DNA from: Atopostipes sp964624875
GTDB taxonomy: Bacteria > Bacillota > Bacilli > Lactobacillales > Carnobacteriaceae_A
Reading direction: 5' to 3'
Assembly: GCA_964624875.1 (NCBI GenBank)
Contig: CAZUZA010000057.1
Span: 1-7,796, forward strand
DNA length: 7,796 nt
The position numbers and the translations under genes are program-made. How positions within the stretch are numbered: position 1 is the first letter of the stretch; each line of letters opens with the position of its first letter. The notes below the pieces were generated by a model. The model searched no databases. It was not told where the DNA came from and was given only the letters and a program-made list of their open reading frames with translations. Positions 6,363 through 7,796 of this stretch are shown here, piece after piece.

Positions 6363-6863
6363 ATGAAGAAAAGAATAACGACGAAGGATAATGTGTTTTT
6401 AGCGATCCCATTTATAATTATGTTTTTATTATACTGGAGTTCTTCTATGTCTTACGAGACACAGAGCTTAACTTCGCCATTAGAAAACTTTTTAGCAAGT
6501 AGACCTTTGGAAGCTTTTTTATATCGTTTTGAATTTACCTATGGAAACAGTATTGTCTCTATTCAAGAACTTGGGTACTTTTCTTTTGTAGAATTTTTTA
6601 TTCGAAAAGCAGCCCACTTTTTTAGTTTCTTTTTTCTAGGGTTATTTTGGTTTCTTGGTTTACGTAAAAGAGTGCGCGAAGAGTGGTTAACAATTATTTT
6701 AGCAATCCTATTATGTATAGGTTATGCCTGTTTTGATGAATTCCGCCAAGTCTTTCATCCAGGGCGTACGGGATCAATGACGGATGTGATCCTTGATTCA
6801 GCTGGTGCAATAGTAGGAGTAGGTTTAGCATTTTACATGGATAGAAAACGAATTATTACATAA
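6363..6863 (+). CDS. VanZ-family integral membrane protein
   Basis: 166-residue membrane protein with about four hydrophobic segments (near residues 11-27, 82-100, 108-123 and 142-158). It carries the VanZ-family signature: R81-KAAHF, D125-E-x-R-Q...F, H132-PGRTGS and D141-VILDSAG. The length is normal for the family. An extracytoplasmic-looking loop (about 28-78) separates the first two membrane segments. The ATG follows a moderate AGGATGA ribosome site (6352-6358). VanZ itself gives low-level teicoplanin resistance, but most family members in Bacilli are chromosomal proteins of unknown role. No vanHAX genes are nearby, so resistance should not be inferred. Family membership is secure; function is unknown. 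Confidence 0.88.
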   Translation: MKKRITTKDNVFLAIPFIIMFLLYWSSSMSYETQSLTSPLENFLASRPLEAFLYRFEFTYGNSIVSIQELGYFSFVEFFIRKAAHFFSFFFLGLFWFLGLRKRVREEWLTIILAILLCIGYACFDEFRQVFHPGRTGSMTDVILDSAGAIVGVGLAFYMDRKRIIT

Positions 6864-6878
6864 AAACAATCAAATCTT

Positions 6879-6908
6879 TTCAAAAATCATATAAATGTAT
6901 CATATAAT
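6879..6908 (+). promoter_or_regulatory. Possible promoter of the TIM-barrel gene
   Basis: TTCAAA (6879-6884), an 18-bp spacer, then a perfect TATAAT (6903-6908), about 30 nt before the start codon. No terminator is visible between the VanZ stop (6863) and this site, so read-through from the VanZ gene is also possible. Confidence 0.5.
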
Positions 6909-6937
6909 GAATAGTAGTCAAAAGGAGGTAATAAGAA

Positions 6938-7642
6938 ATGACAAAATTAAATAAAGGAAATAAAGTCAGGCCGGAGTATCGCTCGCAATATCGTGCTCAG
7001 CTGGTCCACATACCTGAGGTAATTTATGAAGCTTCTGGAATTATCATAAATGGAAGAAGATATAAATCATTTCTTTTTTCGACCGATGTAGCAATAATCA
7101 TGTATTCAGATGCAGATGCTATATTAGCTGTTTATCCATATTCGCCACATCCACGAATTATTCAAGCTTTAAGTACTGTTTCACCTGTACCTTTAGCTGC
7201 AGGAGTCGGTGGAGGTGTAACCCAAGGGAAACGTTCAGCAGATATCGCTAATTTTGCGGATGCTTTCGGTTGTATGGCTGTTGTTTTAAACGCAGCTGTT
7301 TCACCCGAGACGGTTCGTTTAGTAAATGATGCAGTAGACATACCAATTATTTATTCCGTTATCTCAGAACATCAAGAAATCGGTGAACATATCGAAGCGG
7401 GCGCTTCTATTTTAAATATTAGTGGTGGAAAAGATACCACTAATATAGTGAAGAAATTTCGAAAAAAATATCCAGATATACCGATTATTGCAACGGGTGG
7501 AAAAAAAGAAGAGCATATTATCGGCACAATTGAAGCAGGAGCGAATGCCATTTCTTATACACCACCAACAACGCAAGATGTATTCCAGGAGAATATGGAA
7601 AAATATCGTGACGATTTAAATGAACAGTTTGAGGAAAAGTAA
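6938..7642 (+). CDS. Uncharacterised conserved TIM-barrel protein (often annotated 'hydrolase')
   Basis: 234-residue soluble protein with no signal peptide or membrane segment. An excellent AAAGGAGGT ribosome site (6921-6929) fixes the ATG. Alternating hydrophobic strands and helices with glycine-rich loops suggest a (beta/alpha)8 barrel: DADAILAVYP (58-67), AGVGGGVTQGKR (88-99), a strand at VDIPIIYSVIS (133-143), NISGGKDT (160-167), IIATGGKKEE (183-192) and EAGANAISYTPP (199-210). The ATGG and GANAI loops lie where phosphate-binding barrels (ThiE-, KDPG-aldolase- or NanE-like) hold a phosphate, so a phosphorylated ligand is plausible but unproven. I recall close relatives in Lactobacillales labelled only 'hydrolase', without experimental support that I know of. 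It sits 100 bp upstream of yebC on the same strand with no clear terminator between them, so partial co-transcription is possible. Confidence 0.85.
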   Translation: MTKLNKGNKVRPEYRSQYRAQLVHIPEVIYEASGIIINGRRYKSFLFSTDVAIIMYSDADAILAVYPYSPHPRIIQALSTVSPVPLAAGVGGGVTQGKRSADIANFADAFGCMAVVLNAAVSPETVRLVNDAVDIPIIYSVISEHQEIGEHIEAGASILNISGGKDTTNIVKKFRKKYPDIPIIATGGKKEEHIIGTIEAGANAISYTPPTTQDVFQENMEKYRDDLNEQFEEK

Positions 7643-7674
7643 TGTTAACCTGTTCTAAAGATGCTGTTCTGGAC

Positions 7675-7703
7675 TTCAAAAACAGTTCGTTTTCTGTTAT
7701 AAT
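7675..7703 (+). promoter_or_regulatory. Promoter of yebC (extended -10)
   Basis: TTCAAA (7675-7680), a 17-bp spacer, then a perfect TATAAT (7698-7703) preceded by TGT, making an extended -10. The predicted start near 7710 gives a leader of about 33 nt. This is one of the best-matching promoters in the window. Confidence 0.7.
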
Positions 7704-7742
7704 GGCTTAGCTATGATATGAAATATATAAGGAAGTGAAAGA

Positions 7743-7796
7743 ATGGCAGGACATTCAAAATGGAGCAACATTAAAGAACGTAAAGGTGCTCAAGAT
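7743..7796 (+). CDS. yebC: YebC/PmpR family protein, N-terminal fragment
   Basis: The first 18 codons read MAGHSKWSNIKERKGAQD, matching the near-invariant YebC N-terminus (MAGHSKWxNIKxRKxxQD). The gene continues past the right edge, and full-length members are about 240 residues. The ATG follows AAGGAAGTGA with suitable spacing. The family was long annotated as a transcriptional regulator (PmpR). More recent work on Bacillus and mitochondrial relatives (TACO1) points to a translation role at proline-rich stretches. Which applies here cannot be told from the fragment. Confidence 0.92.
   Translation, partial: MAGHSKWSNIKERKGAQD

Noticed and set aside
6363..6863. Glycopeptide resistance call from the VanZ-family protein
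   Set aside because: Family membership alone does not imply resistance, and no vanR/S/H/A/X genes are present in the window.
7623..7698. Repeated AACAG/CTGTT pentamers (7623, 7650, 7664, 7681, 7694) between the TIM-barrel gene and yebC
   Set aside because: They could form short hairpins, but the stems are only 5 bp with no U-tract, so I do not call a terminator or riboswitch.

Overview
The window is AT-rich and reads as a chromosomal stretch from a low-GC Gram-positive bacterium (Firmicutes, Bacilli). The evidence is strong AGGAGG-type ribosome binding sites, sigma-A-type promoters with extended -10 elements, a PBP1b-like class A penicillin-binding protein, a PcsB/CwlO-type coiled-coil hydrolase, a VanZ-family protein and a YebC start. 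The PBP1b-like sequence and the TIM-barrel gene next to yebC lean towards Lactobacillales, perhaps a Carnobacteriaceae-like organism. That placement comes from remembered family resemblance, not a search.

Layout. Positions 1-2610 (minus) hold a bifunctional class A penicillin-binding protein whose very acidic C-terminal tail runs off the left edge. Positions 2611-2920 are a divergent regulatory region with minus-strand promoters for the PBP, a long nested palindrome, a WalR-box-like direct repeat and an extended -10 promoter for the next gene. Positions 2921-4387 (plus) encode a secreted PcsB/CwlO-like coiled-coil protein ending in an intact M23 (LytM) endopeptidase domain. A strong bidirectional hairpin terminator at 4401-4441 separates it from the convergent M3 oligoendopeptidase gene (4446-6251, minus). 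A short divergent intergenic region containing an 11-bp inverted repeat leads to a small VanZ-family membrane protein (6363-6863, plus). Next come an uncharacterised TIM-barrel protein (6938-7642, plus) and the first 18 codons of yebC (7743 onward), which has its own promoter.

How the genes relate. The left half is a divergent cell-wall pair: a polymerase/crosslinker (PBP) and a candidate crosslink-cutting hydrolase, with a shared control region. The right half is a set of housekeeping genes (peptide breakdown, a membrane protein of unknown role, a conserved barrel protein, a translation/transcription factor) on separate promoters. I see no mobile element, CRISPR array, tRNA or rRNA. Nothing here is clearly a new multi-gene system. 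The most interesting items are the palindrome and WalR-like control region, the PcsB-coil/M23 architecture, the PBP acidic tail, the inverted repeat carrying -10 hexamers, and the uncharacterised barrel protein.
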